In this document: positions 1 through 13,042 of the stretch, piece after piece
How positions within the stretch are numbered: the first letter of the stretch is position 1
How the letters are laid out: each line of letters starts with the position of its first letter
Source of the DNA: Trichopria drosophilae
Taxonomy: Eukaryota > Arthropoda > Insecta > Hymenoptera > Diapriidae
Length of the DNA: 64,000 bases
Assembly: GCA_030407085.1 (NCBI GenBank)
Contig: CM059586.1
Span: 28,445,501-28,509,500 of the forward strand
Reading direction: 5' to 3'
The notes under the pieces: generated by a model
Told to the model about the DNA's origin: nothing
Database searches by the model: none
Seen by the model: only the letters and a program-made list of their open reading frames with translations
Position numbers and translations under genes: made by a program

Positions 1-1979
1 GAGGTGCCTGTGAGGTAAATATCTGAACTGGAAAACCGAATTACCTTCGCTCGACTGACAATTGCTCTCTAACGTCAAGTAATGCACATATATTCAAATT
101 ATATTTAACTATCGCTTTAACTCGTAACCTAGTATCAACCTACGTACAATCTGACAACAGTTAAATCGAACGGATCGATGAATGAAATGCACGACTTCGA
201 TAATCGACTGAGATGTCGGAGTGATTGAATGAAAAACGAAATACGAACTATAAAATATTCATAGAAAATTATAGAAATAACGAGAGAATTTATAGCAATG
301 ACAAATTGTGAGAAGAAAATTGACTGATAATAATTATTGAACAAAACGCACAAATAAAAGAAGTGAAATAAAATAAAAGATTAAAGGAAGGAAATGTACT
401 ATAATTCAATTCAAAGATATAATATTTAGATATAATAATATAAAAATACATAAAAATGAAAATCAAGAAATTCAAAAAGGAAAGAACAAATAACACTGTT
501 CGGGAAATTTTTCAACACAAAAAATACTTTAGAAATAATACATCACTTGCCAAAAGCAAAATCGCTGCCGGACAATTGCAATAGGACATTCAAAAACCTC
601 CAAACCATTAACCTAAATCGAATCCAATGATGTAATTCATTTTTTAAAACGAATCAAAGCCTAGCGTAAATGCTCAACTAAGCTTATTAACGTAGGTTTA
701 AAAATAACATCCAAAAATGACATAATAATGATAACATAATGTCTAAGAAAAAGCCAAATGAATAAATGGGATATGAATAAGTAACGAAGAATTAAATTGA
801 AATCATGATACGAAGGAAGGAAATGATGGGATGAAATGAAGACATTGAAATGAACGCAGAAAAATTATCGGAGTGTAATTTCAAATCATAAGGGTAGAAA
901 ATGTAGGAGATTGCGTTCAATTACTTTTCCAGCTTTTGAAGTACATTTGATAAACAACCCATGTTGTCATAAAATTTTGTTGTGCTTTTTTAGGGTGGAA
1001 CTCAGTACAGAGTAAACAGAAATAAAAGGAACTGATACAGTTTTAGTATCGTGTTCTTGAAAACGTTTTTAATAGATTTTTGTGACATTTGTTACGAGGG
1101 TGGGGGTTTGGAGTCCCTGATGATAAAATATACACGGGTTTTCAGAAGTTTAAAATGTAGTTGATGATATCCAAACATATACAATAAGCACATTCCTAGA
1201 ACTAATCACTCATAAATTGGCCAAGTACAACAATGACGAAATCTTGATGTCGTATTAAGTTTCTAAACTGACGACAAAGCGACAAAAATACTAAATAAAA
1301 TTGTACCTAATTGGATCTGTTATAATCAATTTTGCAATGCAGATCTAATAATCGTAATTTAGGGTCCAGAATACAATTGAATAAGAATGTTTCAAAGAAA
1401 TATGATCAATCTTAGAAAAGTATTACTTCATATTAGATCTGCCATGTTCAAAATCTGATGTCAAACTAATAATGAGTGACCCCAAAAACCTCTAAGTAGT
1501 ACGTTTAAAAATATTAATAACTATATTTAAGGCATTTTATTTAAATTGCGGCTATAGCCGTTAGGAGCATTCTTGACCACTATTCTGTTTCGGGACTATA
1601 ACCGTCATCGACAGTCCAGCAGTTAATACCTTATTTAAAGTACAACAACAAGATCGTCATGTTGAACCTATTCTTTATAAACACACATTGGATCCCACAT
1701 TAAAAGACTAATCTGCAACTAAAGTGTACAATTTTCAGTCTTTATTCCAATTCTATATGTTACATTCGAGATAATTCTGAGAAAGATATTAAAAGAACCC
1801 GTTTACTTTACACATTTGTTTCGACCGTTACACATTGTGGTAATCGTCGTACTTAGGCGTCTGATAAGTACTCGTTCACTGGTGATTACTGGACGCGCGA
1901 GTGAGTGTGATCAAAAGCACGAAGAGTACTCGACTCAGGGATCCTCGAGTGACGCGTTTACGTACCGTCCTGTGCATAA
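1..1979. other. AT-rich non-coding stretch
   Basis: No reading frame here looks coding; the longest are Phe/Ile/Tyr-rich products of AT-rich DNA. The segment around 1442-1500 resembles a degraded unit of the tandem repeat at 28098-28395, sharing a block close to TTCAAAATCTGA and then a run ending in CCCCAAAAACCTC. A small imperfect palindrome (GCGGCTATAGCCG) lies near 1547. I see nothing else I can support. Confidence 0.5.
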
Positions 1980-2031
1980 TAACATACACATTCATATATA
2001 TACATATATATACACATGTACACATATGTTT
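1980..2031. repeat. TA/CA microsatellite
   Basis: Alternating purine-pyrimidine run of mixed TA, CA and TG dinucleotides, imperfect. It lies at the edge of a more GC-rich block (about 1830-2480). That block also holds a polypurine run of GAGA/GAAA units around 2264-2284 and several shadow reading frames, but no exon I can support. Confidence 0.75.
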
Positions 2032-2600
2032 GCGAAGCGTCGGTGGCTACTTACTTGAGGCTCGGTCGGTAATCACGATTCGTGCAGGGCGAGAAAAAAG
2101 TATGCGTACCGGTAACCGTGGTCGATTCGCATACGCAATTCGAGGAAGGATGAAAAATGAAAGAAACGCAAGGCCAGGCCTGGGTCATTGCCGTCCTGCA
2201 AGAAGATAGAGAACGAGACACTGGGCGTGTGTGAAAGAAAGAGTAACATATAGAGCGAATCCAAGAGAGAAAGAGAAGGAAAAAGCCTACGGAAGAGCAC
2301 TCATAAGTGTGCAGTGTGCTACAATGTGCACATGGAACGGCACACACTCCAAGCATCGCAAGAACCCAAGAGAACTGCCGATCGCGGAACACCGATCGCC
2401 CGGTCACGTATTCCATGTGCGCAAAGTACGGAATCGCGAAAGATCGGCACGATTGATTTTTCATATGGGTTTTTCCTACGCCTTTCTTTGTCTTCAGTAT
2501 TTATTTTAGTAGTTGCTAATTGAAGTAAGAAAGGACGAAAGACGTTGACTTATGGTCGAAAGATCTTCACATTGCATCACTTTATCCCAAACAGCACAAG

Positions 2601-2700
2601 ACCATCCCAGGACGTCCTCAGGAGCCCCTGAGAAGCTCCCGAGGACCAAAAGCGGACATTTGGACGTCTTCAGGAGCTCCCCAGGACATCCCGGGACGGA
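2601..2700. repeat. Motif-reiterated mini-element (GGACGTCC type)
   Basis: A GC-rich island of about 100 bp in AT-rich surroundings. The unit AGGACGTCCTCAGGAGC (2609-2625) recurs as GGACGTCTTCAGGAGCTC (2662-2679) and AGGACATCCCGGGA (2683-2696), with inverted relatives such as CCTGAGAAGCTCC between them. The core is palindromic. Sequence shows the reiteration directly; calling it a mobile non-autonomous element is inference, since I could not define terminal repeats or a target duplication. Confidence 0.6.
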
Positions 2701-4432
2701 TTGTGATCGAGAGATATCATAGGTGGGTTTCAAAATTGGTGGGATTCAAAATTGTATTCCAAGACCAAAGCTGATGCAACAAAATTTCATGTTTAATTTC
2801 AGCCGCATATGATTGGAAATTATTGCAAGTACTATTCATTACTATTTGTTTTAATGGTCTTGTTATAAAAGTATAGTATACTGAAAGAACAGTTATGCTG
2901 AAGTAGTCCAATTTTGTACCGCTGCACTACAACTCCTGGCATTAAACAAACAAGGCACAAGCTCTTTGGCTGACTTAAAAAAACTATTTGGCTACTACAA
3001 TCTAAGTGAGCATCCGTGATAGAACATCTGAGCTGGTTTAATACAGAACAATTACTTTTGTTGTTTTAGTACCAGTGGGCAATCTATGGAAGAATGATTA
3101 CTGCGTGGCCTGCTAGCAGTCATTTTTTGTTTCAATTGGTCATCACATTGTCAATTGGCACGCACTAGCTAGTACTTGCGAAAACTTATACACCTAATGT
3201 CATCGTCTACGTTAGTGCAACAATTGGGCTAACATAACTAAAGTTTAGTAGTGCAAAGACTTCTATCACAAGGTCTTTATGGGCTACATAATTTGTTTCA
3301 TGTACAAAGGGATCTGAAGTCATACTGTTAAAGAAAGGAAGAAAACAAACATGGCTAGCACAACGTGGCTAGAAACTGACCTCTTCCTGGTGTGCAATCA
3401 CTTGGTACACGGATAGTATCGTGGCGGTGTGATATTTTAGCCAAATGCTAAAACATTATTGAATATAATATTTGGAAATAAAGAGAAGAAATAGCAACAA
3501 AACTTAAAGATCCACGAGCGGTACAAGTGACTCATAAACTGTGGCTTGTCAATTCTTTACCGTTTTTCATCGCAACAATTAAAAGTAAAACCCGCACGTG
3601 CGATGTGAGCCGTAAACCAAAGTGACATGAGCGGAAAAGTCGGTAATTTTTCATTAGTATGCCGCGGCATATTTGCCTGCGTTTATTGCTGCATACAAGA
3701 GCGTGCGACGCTTATCAGTGTCAAAGGATCGATGGATTAGTGCTGAGTTTTTAAGAACGCGTTTATATGCGTCATAAAGGCTTTTATCGGACACGCTCGT
3801 CTTTATCGGGAGTTAATGGACACTTATCGGCGACAACATTGTTACCGCGAAAGCGATCGATCCGCGGACTAATATATACGTAAACAAGTTTTCGCGAAAG
3901 TTTATCGACTCTGGAGTGCGAGTGCGGCGATTGGCCGCACGCAACGGGCGACGGGGCATAAATCCAGATTGCTATTTCCTCGAGTCCCGGCATATAGCGG
4001 TTCATTCGTTTGGATACAACAAATCGAGACGGTCAGAACATCGCGGCAATTTCAAGGCACTTTCAATGCGCCTGTCCGACGGCATTTCCGACTCGGAATT
4101 TTACGACTGGCGCGGACGACACGACGGATAGGCCGGACCGACCGCCGTTTATTGCGTGGATCTTTCATTTTTTTTTTTTTTTGTTTTTTCATTTTGTCAT
4201 TTCAGTCGTTCATTCTATTCAAACTTGTTGCGCGTTCATTTCATTCAACCGCATTGCCTTCTGATTTTGTTAGAATATACATAACCACATTTTTTTTATC
4301 GAGTACAAGTCATTTTAATCGAGTCTTTAGACTGCAAAACGTGACCATTTTTATTGAAATCCATTCAGATGCAGTGATTGGATCCAGCCAACGAAAAATA
4401 ATTCAAAACTAGTGAAAAATATTTCTGAGTCT
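2701..4432. other. Non-coding stretch with a CpG-rich block
   Basis: The first 900 bases are AT-rich without recognisable structure, apart from scattered GCTAGC/CTAGCTAG motifs (about 3105-3175 and 3350-3375). A CpG-rich block spans roughly 3660-4140 and gives overlapping frames on both strands up to 147 codons. Those frames overlap in different phases and lack protein-like composition, so I do not call a gene. Homopolymer T runs follow at about 4168-4190. Confidence 0.45.
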
Positions 4433-4560
4433 TCCGGTGTGGAAATTCCCTCAGATTTTCCATAATTCTGACCAGAATCTGGCCACATTTACCCTACTTA
4501 AGGATTCTAATCAGAATCTGGCAAGATTCTGACTGAATTTACCGAGGATTATTTAGGCTA
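4433..4560. repeat. Motif-reiterated mini-element (GATTCTG..CAGAATC type)
   Basis: The unit ATTCTGACCAGAATCTGGC (4465-4483) recurs as GATTCTAATCAGAATCTGGC (4503-4522) and half-units such as GATTCTGACTGAAT (4525-4538). The unit is an imperfect inverted repeat of GATTCTG. A related short block (AATTCTGGGCAGAATCT) occurs around 32777-32793. Element status is inferred; boundaries are approximate. Confidence 0.6.
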
Positions 4561-5710
4561 AGTTCATCAAATTTTGTAGTAAGTGCGTGGTCGGACAAAT
4601 CAGCCATCATTCGTTAAAGTAACTTTAAAACGAGCCGAGTTATTGCAAAAAAAAATATTTTTTTTAAACTTCAATGGCTCGCCACTCAAATTCTGAGCTT
4701 CAGATCCCATTTTGGTATTAACCTTTTTTGCTCAGAATGATGTCAAGATTTACCCCCTGCAACATTATGCGGGAGTTCTGGAACACCCTGTATATATATT
4801 TTAAATTTCGTAGAAAATATTATTTTTCTTTAGAAGTTCGATGGTCTTTATGATCTGATCCTCTTGGGTGTTGAAGTTTTCCCATGGACCGTTTTTGGTT
4901 ATTTCTTGGACGTCTTGTTGGACTTTTTTTTCATTCTTGTAAGATATGTTGCACGGTTAGGCGCTTGTTGCAGGTTTAGCAATTTGGTGGATCTATTTCT
5001 GTTATCGACTATGAATAGGTTATCTTAGTAGAATATTGGTAGAATAAATAAAATTGGTAGAATCTGCGGATTTTTCGGCTGTTTTAGCCGGTTATTTTTC
5101 TCCGTGTAGAAGCACTCGACAAACTCTTCAACGTCCTTCACAAAAATCCCTAGGTTAGTAGTTTTTGACGCTTTGGGGAAGCCCCCGTGACTTTTCCCAT
5201 TGTTTATTTTTGAAGCAACCTACGCACTGCACCGTTGCAGGTCGTAAAGTGCAACAAGAGAGTAAAGCGAAGGTTTCAACGACCTCGTAGTGAAAATTAC
5301 TCACTTATGTCGTCCGCAAGTATGTGACAGGTCGGGGCCCCAACGTGCGTATGTTCGCGCACATTCTGATCGATCAATTTCAATCTGCGTGGAACGAACG
5401 TGACGCACAACGACCATTATTACCGCGTACGTACGGTCTCCACCATTGATTGCCGCCAAGTTAATCCTTAAATCCGCTCGCGTCGTTTGTTTCCATTGAC
5501 TATTGAATTTGGTAAATTGCACGCACTTGTTCGCCGCACCATGAAAAATTCAGTTCGATGAACTGATGTCACTGACAGCGACGCTATTATTCTCCAATCC
5601 TAATGCGATTGTTTCATAGAAATCGATTCATTCATGTTCCTGGGTGGTTTCATTCATCTCAATCGTTCATTTCTTTCATATGTTTTCATATTTTATTTCT
5701 ATACTCTATT
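4561..5710. other. Non-coding stretch
   Basis: AT-rich sequence with a CpG-richer part at about 5220-5480. That part gives one 73-codon minus-strand frame without coding character. No RNA gene, repeat boundary or convincing exon is visible. Confidence 0.4.
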
Positions 5711-6170
5711 ATGATATTACACTGTTTTTGACTTTGCCGACACTGATTTTGCCTTTGACAAGCGAAGTATCATTTCTGAAGTATTTTTTCGTGTTGAAAA
5801 TGGTGTCGCTGACAGAATTTTGCTATCGCGTCACATTTTGGAGAAAAACGTGGTTTAATGTGTCCAAATCAATGTTTTTGGCAATATTTCGGTTTATTTT
5901 GTAGCAAAGGGGAATTTAGTTTTCAGAAGCGAAGTATCATTTCTGAAGTATTTTTTCGTGCTGAAAATGTTTGCGCTAGCAGAATTTTGTTATCACGTCA
6001 TGTTTTAATGACAAATTTTACCCCATTTAACCTAATTTTTCTCCAAACTGTGACGTGATAGCAAATTTCTGCCAGCGCCATCGTTTTCAGCACGAAAAAA
6101 TACGTCAGAAATGATGCTTTGGTTGACAAAGGCAGACAAAACGTAAAATTTTGTCGGTCAGTGTTATTAT
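5711..6170. mobile_element. Foldback (long inverted repeat) element with internal third arm copy
   Basis: Left arm (about 5716-5860) and right arm (about 6030-6170) are inverted copies of each other. Both carry GCCTTTGACAA or its like, then a block reading ATCATTTCTGAAGTATTTTT (ACGTATTTTT in the right arm), TTCGTGCTGAAAA and the stretch GTCACATTTTGGAGAAAAA. A third, direct copy of the middle block begins at about 5929 (AGCGAAGTATCATTTCTGAA) and joins the centre of the hairpin. Short reading frames in this interval encode the same peptide several times because they read the arms; they are not genes. The structure fits a MITE or foldback element; no transposase is present. No target duplication could be fixed with confidence. 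Confidence 0.8.
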
Positions 6171-6690
6171 TAAGCTGCACAAATAGAAATTATATCTGAA
6201 GTTATATTTTGATTGGCTTTGAGACCCAGCATATTAATATCTTGTATTATTTTTAAGAAATGAACACTTTCTGTATTCTGTATATCAATTTGTGTACACA
6301 GAATAGAAAGTTTTACTAAAATAATGGGAAATATTAAATGAAATTATTGAGTCTTCAGATAGTAAATATTTGCTAAAATTAAGATGGCCCCTGCACAACA
6401 TTCTTTCAAGCATTCTCTAGGTGCCATTTGTTTTAGACCTTTCAATAGTTTCAATTTAGAGGTTATGCATAGTTCATATTGTTTGTCCTAATTATGATCA
6501 GTGGTTCAGCGTGGTCCCAACCAAGTTGTAGCATATTTAAATGTTATGAAAATCAAATGGATTAACAACAGACTCAAACAATTGACACTATTTGTCAGCA
6601 CAAAACGTTGCATATACACGACAACACACAAATGGGTCGGTTACTTCCGCGAGAAATCCATCGTTAATGTGATAACCTGTTCTGTGACAC
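6171..6690. other. Non-coding stretch between two elements
   Basis: AT-rich, no supported feature. A 77-codon frame crossing 6501-6734 runs into the neighbouring element and has no coding character. Confidence 0.4.
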
Positions 6691-6897
6691 CACTGAAAAC
6701 AAAATTTCCTGATTTCAAGCAAATATTTACTTGAATAGTCGCAACAAAATATTTTCTTAAAATAGGGAAATATTTTCTTAATTTAAATAAATATTTACTT
6801 ACTGGATAAAATCAAATTAATATTCAGTTGAATTAACAAACTATTTTTCTATTACAAGTAAATATTTACTTTAAATTACTAAACAAATTTGTCAGTG
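6691..6897. mobile_element. Short TIR element, motif AAGTAAATATTTACTT
   Basis: It begins CACTGAAAAC and ends with an inverted counterpart, GTCAGTG. The palindromic unit occurs as CAAGCAAATATTTACTTG (6716-6733), AATAAATATTTACTTA (6786-6801) and CAAGTAAATATTTACTTT (6855-6872), with half-units between. A second copy of its left part, including GAATAGTCGCARCAAAATAT, lies at 58867-58945. Two dispersed copies plus CACTGA-type inverted ends support a small non-autonomous DNA element of about 207 bp. Confidence 0.75.
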
Positions 6898-9800
6898 CAC
6901 TTATTCTAATTAAATTGAATAAAAATAACAGAATTGATGCATAACAACGAGAACGAAGCTATTTAAAAGTTTAAAGTAGATGGCCCCTAGAGAAGGTTTG
7001 AAAACATAGCAAATAGAGGCCTTCTTAAATTTTTAACTCTCAATGTCTCGAAAAAAGTCTTCTTTTTACTTTGTGCCCACAAGAACCTATCGGAATCGTA
7101 AGAACTTATTTTCGCACTTTATTAGCCAATTACTGAATAACAATAGACTGAATGATTTTTTCCTATACTGTTTCTCTGGACCCGTTTGGAGTTCATTAAT
7201 TTGTATCAATAAATGATGTGGAATATTTTTTGTAAATATTACAATAATACGTATAGTAAACCTTCTCCAAGAATATTTCTTGTTTGAAATGAAGCTACAA
7301 TGAAGATAAGCACCTGAAAGATTTGGTTAAATTACAATATTTTGCAAAAGAATTTTTGCGAAGTTACGTGTATTTTTGTTTATATATGGGGTCGTATATT
7401 GGTTAGTCAAAATGGTGCGTCAAAAGTCGAATAAAAACATTCCATCTTTTAATAAAAATTTGCAAAACTTCATGAGCTTTATAATCAATTGAATAGTCAG
7501 CATTTTCGACATTAAGTTTTTTATAAATCTAACTTTAAAATTTAACATTTTCATTTGAAATAACAACAACAAAAATGCAAATAAAAAATATTTTCTCCTC
7601 AAGAATTATTAAACAATTTTCTAAGTAATTTAATGAAATTGCACCTTCGTTAGTAACAAGGAAGTTAATAACCATTTAAATGTCAGAATTTTTAAGCCAT
7701 TTGATCAACTTTGAGTTTTTCTATTTATTTGCGAAGAAACAAATGATTTCCACAATGACAGGGGAAAATGTGACATATTTAATATGACAAGTTTGAAAAT
7801 CTCAAAATACTATATTCGTTGCTAAAATAAACACATTAAAATTGTTAGTAACTCTGGTAGAAATGTGTGAGGTATTGTGTTACATTACCCAGTTTCCGTA
7901 TTCCCTCAACATGTAAAATGTTTATAGAAACTAGACAGAAACTAAGCAAAAATTGTTCTCATTTTTCTCTAAGAAACTTGTAAGTCGTACTACTTTTCTA
8001 AAAATATTTTTCAGATGAATACTTATTAAATCCGAAGAAATTTAAAAAACATATTAGTCATAGCAACGAAGGGTGATTTGTTACAAAATAATTCTGTATT
8101 AGTTACATTAAGTACGATTAAATTGTTTGACACTTTGTTGTTAGTAAACCTGTCATAAATAATGTTGATTAAGCAGACGATAAACTTTACTAATTCTTTC
8201 ACATATTTGTTATTGTTACAAATTTAATATTGTTTTTGGAAAATGCAAAAACTGGAAGAACGAGCTACCGTTATCGCGACAAATTCTAATAGGTATTGAT
8301 TACTACTTTTTTGATTGGCTATTGCATATACCTTATAATTAGTTGTTTTTACTTTAGCTAGTATAAAACAACCCGTCTATAAATCTTACTATCTTAAGAT
8401 GGTAAGCCTAACTAATTAGAGGCCTGTGTCCCGTTTACTATCTCAGGTAGTAAAACCAGAGATGAATCCTCTTTGAAAAATAACCACTATTCGCGTAATA
8501 ATAACTAATCGCTTTTTGCGTGTGCATAGTTCAGTAGGTCCTCAAGTGCATTTCATCACTAACAGCACTTGTCCTAAAGTAGTTAAAGAAGATAAGAATG
8601 TTGATAGTTGGGATAACATTTAGAAGTCATTTTAACTAAATTTGAAATATATATTTGCTCTTGAACTGCATATTTGTCTAAATATAATTGTTAATTATTA
8701 ACTTAGATAATAATAATAAAATAATAATAATAATAAATTTAAATGCATTATTAATTTACGAATCTACAAACACCAATACATTTTTTCGATATACTATTGA
8801 TGCCGGTCTACAAATTTTCTAAAATTGTTTGCAATATCTGTGAAAAAAAAAAAATTATGTTGTTCGAGGATTTTTAAGTAATAAACAGATTTGATTGGAA
8901 ATCATATTGCTTAAGTAAAAAACATTCTGTTTCAGGTAAAAAGGTGCACAATTTGCACATGGCTTTCACCGTCGTTTTAAACATTTAAACTATAACATTT
9001 AAACAAAATTTATATAAAAAATATTCAAGTATTTGAAACAAAAGTGGTTAAAGGTCATTTTTCAAAAATTTCAGAAACGCCATTCGAAAGAGCAACCTCG
9101 ATACTAGGCGGATATGGATGTCTGCATTTTTAAAGATTTGTATTGTTTAAATGCAACGTATTAAATACGCGTATTACTTACTAAATCGACTGGTAAAACT
9201 AAGATTTATTACCACATCAAAACCAAAGGGTATAATGTCATTTCAATGTTTTTTGTCTCCTAATAAGAATGTGATAATAAAATTTGGAAAAATCATGGCA
9301 AAACTGCCTTCTTAAAAAAAATTGCCAAAATCATGATATTTATGTTTTTATTTCGAAAAATATGCATCCCACGAAAAGATATTTAGTATAAAAAATAAAG
9401 CATATCATGAACAAATTTATTTGCCCATGTTCGTTATCAGGATGCAAAAATACTTTAAAAACATATCTTTAATATTTTTTTTATGACTTAGTTATTTTTT
9501 AGTTTTATCATCAACTGACACAGTAAAAAGAGAGAGAAAGATCAATATTATATCTTAATTTTGCACATGTGATTTATTTAGCTGTAATTGCTGTATTTCT
9601 TCCATACTTAACAAATATATTTATCTCTGTTACATATTCGAATTTCTCTTCATTAATGTTTAATTTTCCTTATTTTCTTATCTATGTAGCTCAACTTCCT
9701 TAAAACATCTGAGTTTTCATCCGCATCTATTTCAGCTTCTGCGTTTAACTTCTTGGTCCGTATATTTAACTTGTCCCTTTGATGCAACATACACAGTATA

Positions 9801-10157
9801 CTTAATACTTTATAGTCATTTAACCAATCTAACTAACTAAATGCTACCGGTTACTTAATTTACAGTTGAGTACTATTTATTAATTTATAAATATTACATA
9901 GTTAACATACTTTTATTTTACAAACTGTCCAATTAAGGATAATAAATGTGTTACAGGATAATATAAAATTACATTTCGTTTTTAATTTTCCTCTTTTAAA
10001 TTTGGTTCTACTTCATCAAATTAAACTAATTTTGTTACCTTCACTTCCCACCCAAACTAAGGATATATTACAATCTATAAAATAATGATATTAGGTTATA
10101 CATGTCCCTGAATTCGAAATGCATTACATATTTTTATATTTTCGCGAACTTAACCCA
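6898..10157. other. AT-rich non-coding stretch
   Basis: Very AT-rich with many short A and T runs. It contains a short (AAT)n microsatellite at 8707-8733 and a small inverted repeat, TTACTATCTCAGGTAGTAA, near 8437. Around 9075-9115 is a block resembling the interior of the 10158-10609 element (CGAAAGAGCAACCTCGATA against GAAAAGCGACCTCGATAATA). No exon is supported. Confidence 0.45.
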
Positions 10158-10609
10158 TTAACGCCCAAAGGACACTTTTTCTTGCTTCAATTCCAATCGA
10201 GAATTTCGTACCATAATCGAAGTTAAAAACAAATTTGGGAAAAATGATAAAGAATGAAAATTTGTAAGAATTCATCCAGAAATATCACGGAATTTTTTTA
10301 GATTTTTTTAATGAATTTAGTTTCAAATTTTTTTTCAAAATTGTAATTTATTTTTGAAACATTCGGAAAAAAGTTTTTTTTTGTTTGCATTTTTTCCAAA
10401 AGTTGTAAGGATAAATATTTCCCAAATTTTTTCAAATTCGGCGCCATATTGGAATTACTGTTGACTGAAATTCAATTTTGACCTCGTAATCTTGAAAAGC
10501 GACCTCGATAATAGTAGGATATATGTATCTCTCAATTTTTTTAACTTCGATTTTGATACGAAATATTCGATTGAAATTGACGGAAGAAAAAGTGTCCTTT
10601 GGGCGTTAA
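10158..10609. mobile_element. TTAA-flanked non-autonomous element with long inverted ends
   Basis: It is flanked on both sides by TTAA (10158-10161 and 10606-10609). The ends are inverted repeats of roughly 75 bp: CGCCCAAAGGACACTTTTTC, then CTTCAATT-like, TTTCGTACC/TTTCGTATC and ATCGAAGTTAAAAA blocks, matched by the reverse complement at about 10535-10605. The interior is AT-rich with no transposase. TTAA duplication is the hallmark of the piggyBac superfamily, so a piggyBac-like MITE is the first suspicion; a C-rich terminus fits, but I cannot confirm the family. A degraded relative of one end lies at 51355-51430. Confidence 0.8.
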
Positions 10610-13042
10610 TAATATTTTTCGATACGTTCAAGGCCTCAAATTAATGGACAAAGGCCTACCACTAATATTCTGATCCATAATTTGCCGATACAAGTTTCCA
10701 TTACTGCTGGATAACACTTTTTTGCCATCGTCAGCTACATTAAATTTAAAAAAAATGATATAAACATAACGCAAAAAAATGCAATCATTGCGAAGATGAC
10801 CATTTTAACACATCGATAAAGACGATTGAAAATTTCTTCCACACGGATCTTGATACTATAGATGCGGCAGCACTCGTATGGATGCAATTCCCGAGGAAAG
10901 GAAATCGAGACCTATCTCAGCGGAAATTGTGAGAGTGAAACCGAGAATATTTTGCCGAAGCTTTTTTGTCGGGTAACGAGAAATTCGCCATTGCGTTCAG
11001 TAACAAGAGAATACAATTCATCATCGCCGAGAAAAACAGGTTTTCTTTCGATCAAATAACGTTCGGCCATTTCGCCGATTGTTTCATACTTCATTTATTA
11101 TGCATATTGAAGTTTTATTTGTTTTCCAATGATTACTTTAAGATGTTTGCATAATGAATGTCTTGTGTACTTTATTAATATTTAATTGATTTATTACAAA
11201 TCAGTAGAGAATACATAACAAACGCCGAATTTTCGAATAAAATTTGAAATTTAAAAACGGTAACTTCATTTCTTCTTGTATAATTCAAGTAATGACGTAT
11301 GTAACTATTTTTACTAATGTGTAATGTAAATGACTCAATGAAGCCGAATTTATGTTTAGAGAAACATGAACTCATTTCTTATGTACGGTTTCTTGAATTT
11401 AATAACTTCATTTCTCCTTTGTTTTGTAATAATATGTTATTGTAATATCCTGAAGAAATTTTATGTTTAGTCTTTTTGTTGATAGAACAACAGTTACCTT
11501 TTGTTTTTAATGACAAACGTAAACGTCGTAAATATTGATTCTCAACGTCGGTCGTAAAACATCCAAGTGTTGAATTTCGTCGTTTTTCGCGGCAAAACTT
11601 TATTTCCATTGCTGTTTTTCATTTCCTTAGGTTCTTCATTGCAGAATAATGTTAATGGTGTGTGCATTGAAATGAAGCACTTTCAAACTGAAAATGAGGA
11701 CAAGTTTATTTTCTCCCACTCGACGCTCAAAATGTTATTTACTCTCTATATTGGGGGATCAAAATATCACTTTTTCTCCCTAGGCAGAAAAAATGTTCCA
11801 TTTTTTAAGCTTTTTTGCGTAAAATAAAAAGTAAACCTCATCTTAAAAATAAAAACCATAAGTGAAATTGTATTAGGTACAGTCTACTTTCTGTTAAATA
11901 AGTCACAACATTCAGTTGAAGTATCAAGTGGCTATACGATTTCATTCTGATACAAATCGAAGAAACCGATTTAGTCTTTTGAAATACCTAATCCGGCAAT
12001 AGTCAGAGATTACCGAGTGCGTTTATCCAATTGAGACGTGAAAATCAATCAGAATTTATCATGAAAGTCTGAGGCACTTTAATTCTTTGCATTTGCTCTT
12101 TGCACTAATTTAAATACCCACCGACCCGAAAATAATTTATTTTAGTTTCGATCGACTCATCCATCAATTACCATATCCTGCATTTCGCTTTTTGCCAGAC
12201 ACAATCTACATATCCGTCACCAAAAATGAAACGTATAATTATTTTGCACCGCGTTAAATCACTTCGTTTCGAATTCCGCCTAATGAATTCGCGTGTTTTT
12301 TTAGTAACCTTTGACCTAGGACGGCGCATTAGCGAGCCTCCAGTGTTTAAGGCCACCGCGCCAGATTTCGTTCGGGACATCCATCAAACGACCTCGACGG
12401 TTATAATTATCTATTCTGCCCGTAAACGATTTTGCTTATCTACGTAGTGACCGTCTGCATAATGGCCGAGGCGGACTTTCGCGCGAATAGTTAAGACGCG
12501 AGTAATGACTCGCACGTAAATTACTACTAACTATCTGAAAGTTCACGCTTTCCTTACGTTTGGCACGCGCTTACCATCGCCCCCGCAACTACACGCGTCT
12601 AATTATCGGGCTAGTCCACATTACCAGACTAATTTCGACCGAAGCTTCCTCTGCACGAACGATCGCGGTCTCGCGCGAAAAGAAACATGCAGGTTCTTTA
12701 AGATTTCTCATTCTAGTTACACGCGCCTCTTATACAACGAAAGGAATATGCTAGTTATGAGGACATGTGCAGAGCGTTGCACCATGTCTCAGAAATAGTT
12801 TCGACAACAATGGCTCGTAAGTAAACAAAGATCTTGTGGGCGTTGCGTCGACGAGGGTACAAGCCGACGATCGCTGAGAGCGACTCCGAAAAATTGGTCA
12901 TTTTTTTCGTGTCCTTTGTTTGTTTCGCTGGATCAATTATTGCGTCCGCTTCGTGATTATGAATTCTGTTGTGTAGTTTGAATTGCACAAATGCGCAATA
13001 AAATAGACATATTGTTATTAGGAGATCTTATATCTTCCCTTA
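10610..13042. other. Non-coding stretch with a CpG-rich block
   Basis: AT-rich to about 12160, then a CpG-richer block (about 12160-12760) with overlapping short frames on both strands. None has splice signals and composition that would make an exon credible. The CpG-rich block could be regulatory or an unrecognised non-coding exon. Confidence 0.4.

Noticed and set aside
2051..2464. 137-codon minus-strand frame, and overlapping plus-strand frames, near a purine-rich tract
   Set aside because: Several frames on both strands overlap in the same GC-richer block, with Phe/Ser-rich low-complexity products arising from the polypurine sequence; none is dominant.
3969..4412. 147-codon frame ending in a Phe-rich tract
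   Set aside because: The Phe run is a translation of the poly-T tract, and other frames overlap. It does not look coding.
5644..6180. Three frames with a shared FLxYFFVLK peptide
   Set aside because: Repeats of one peptide caused by the arms of the foldback element; not genes.
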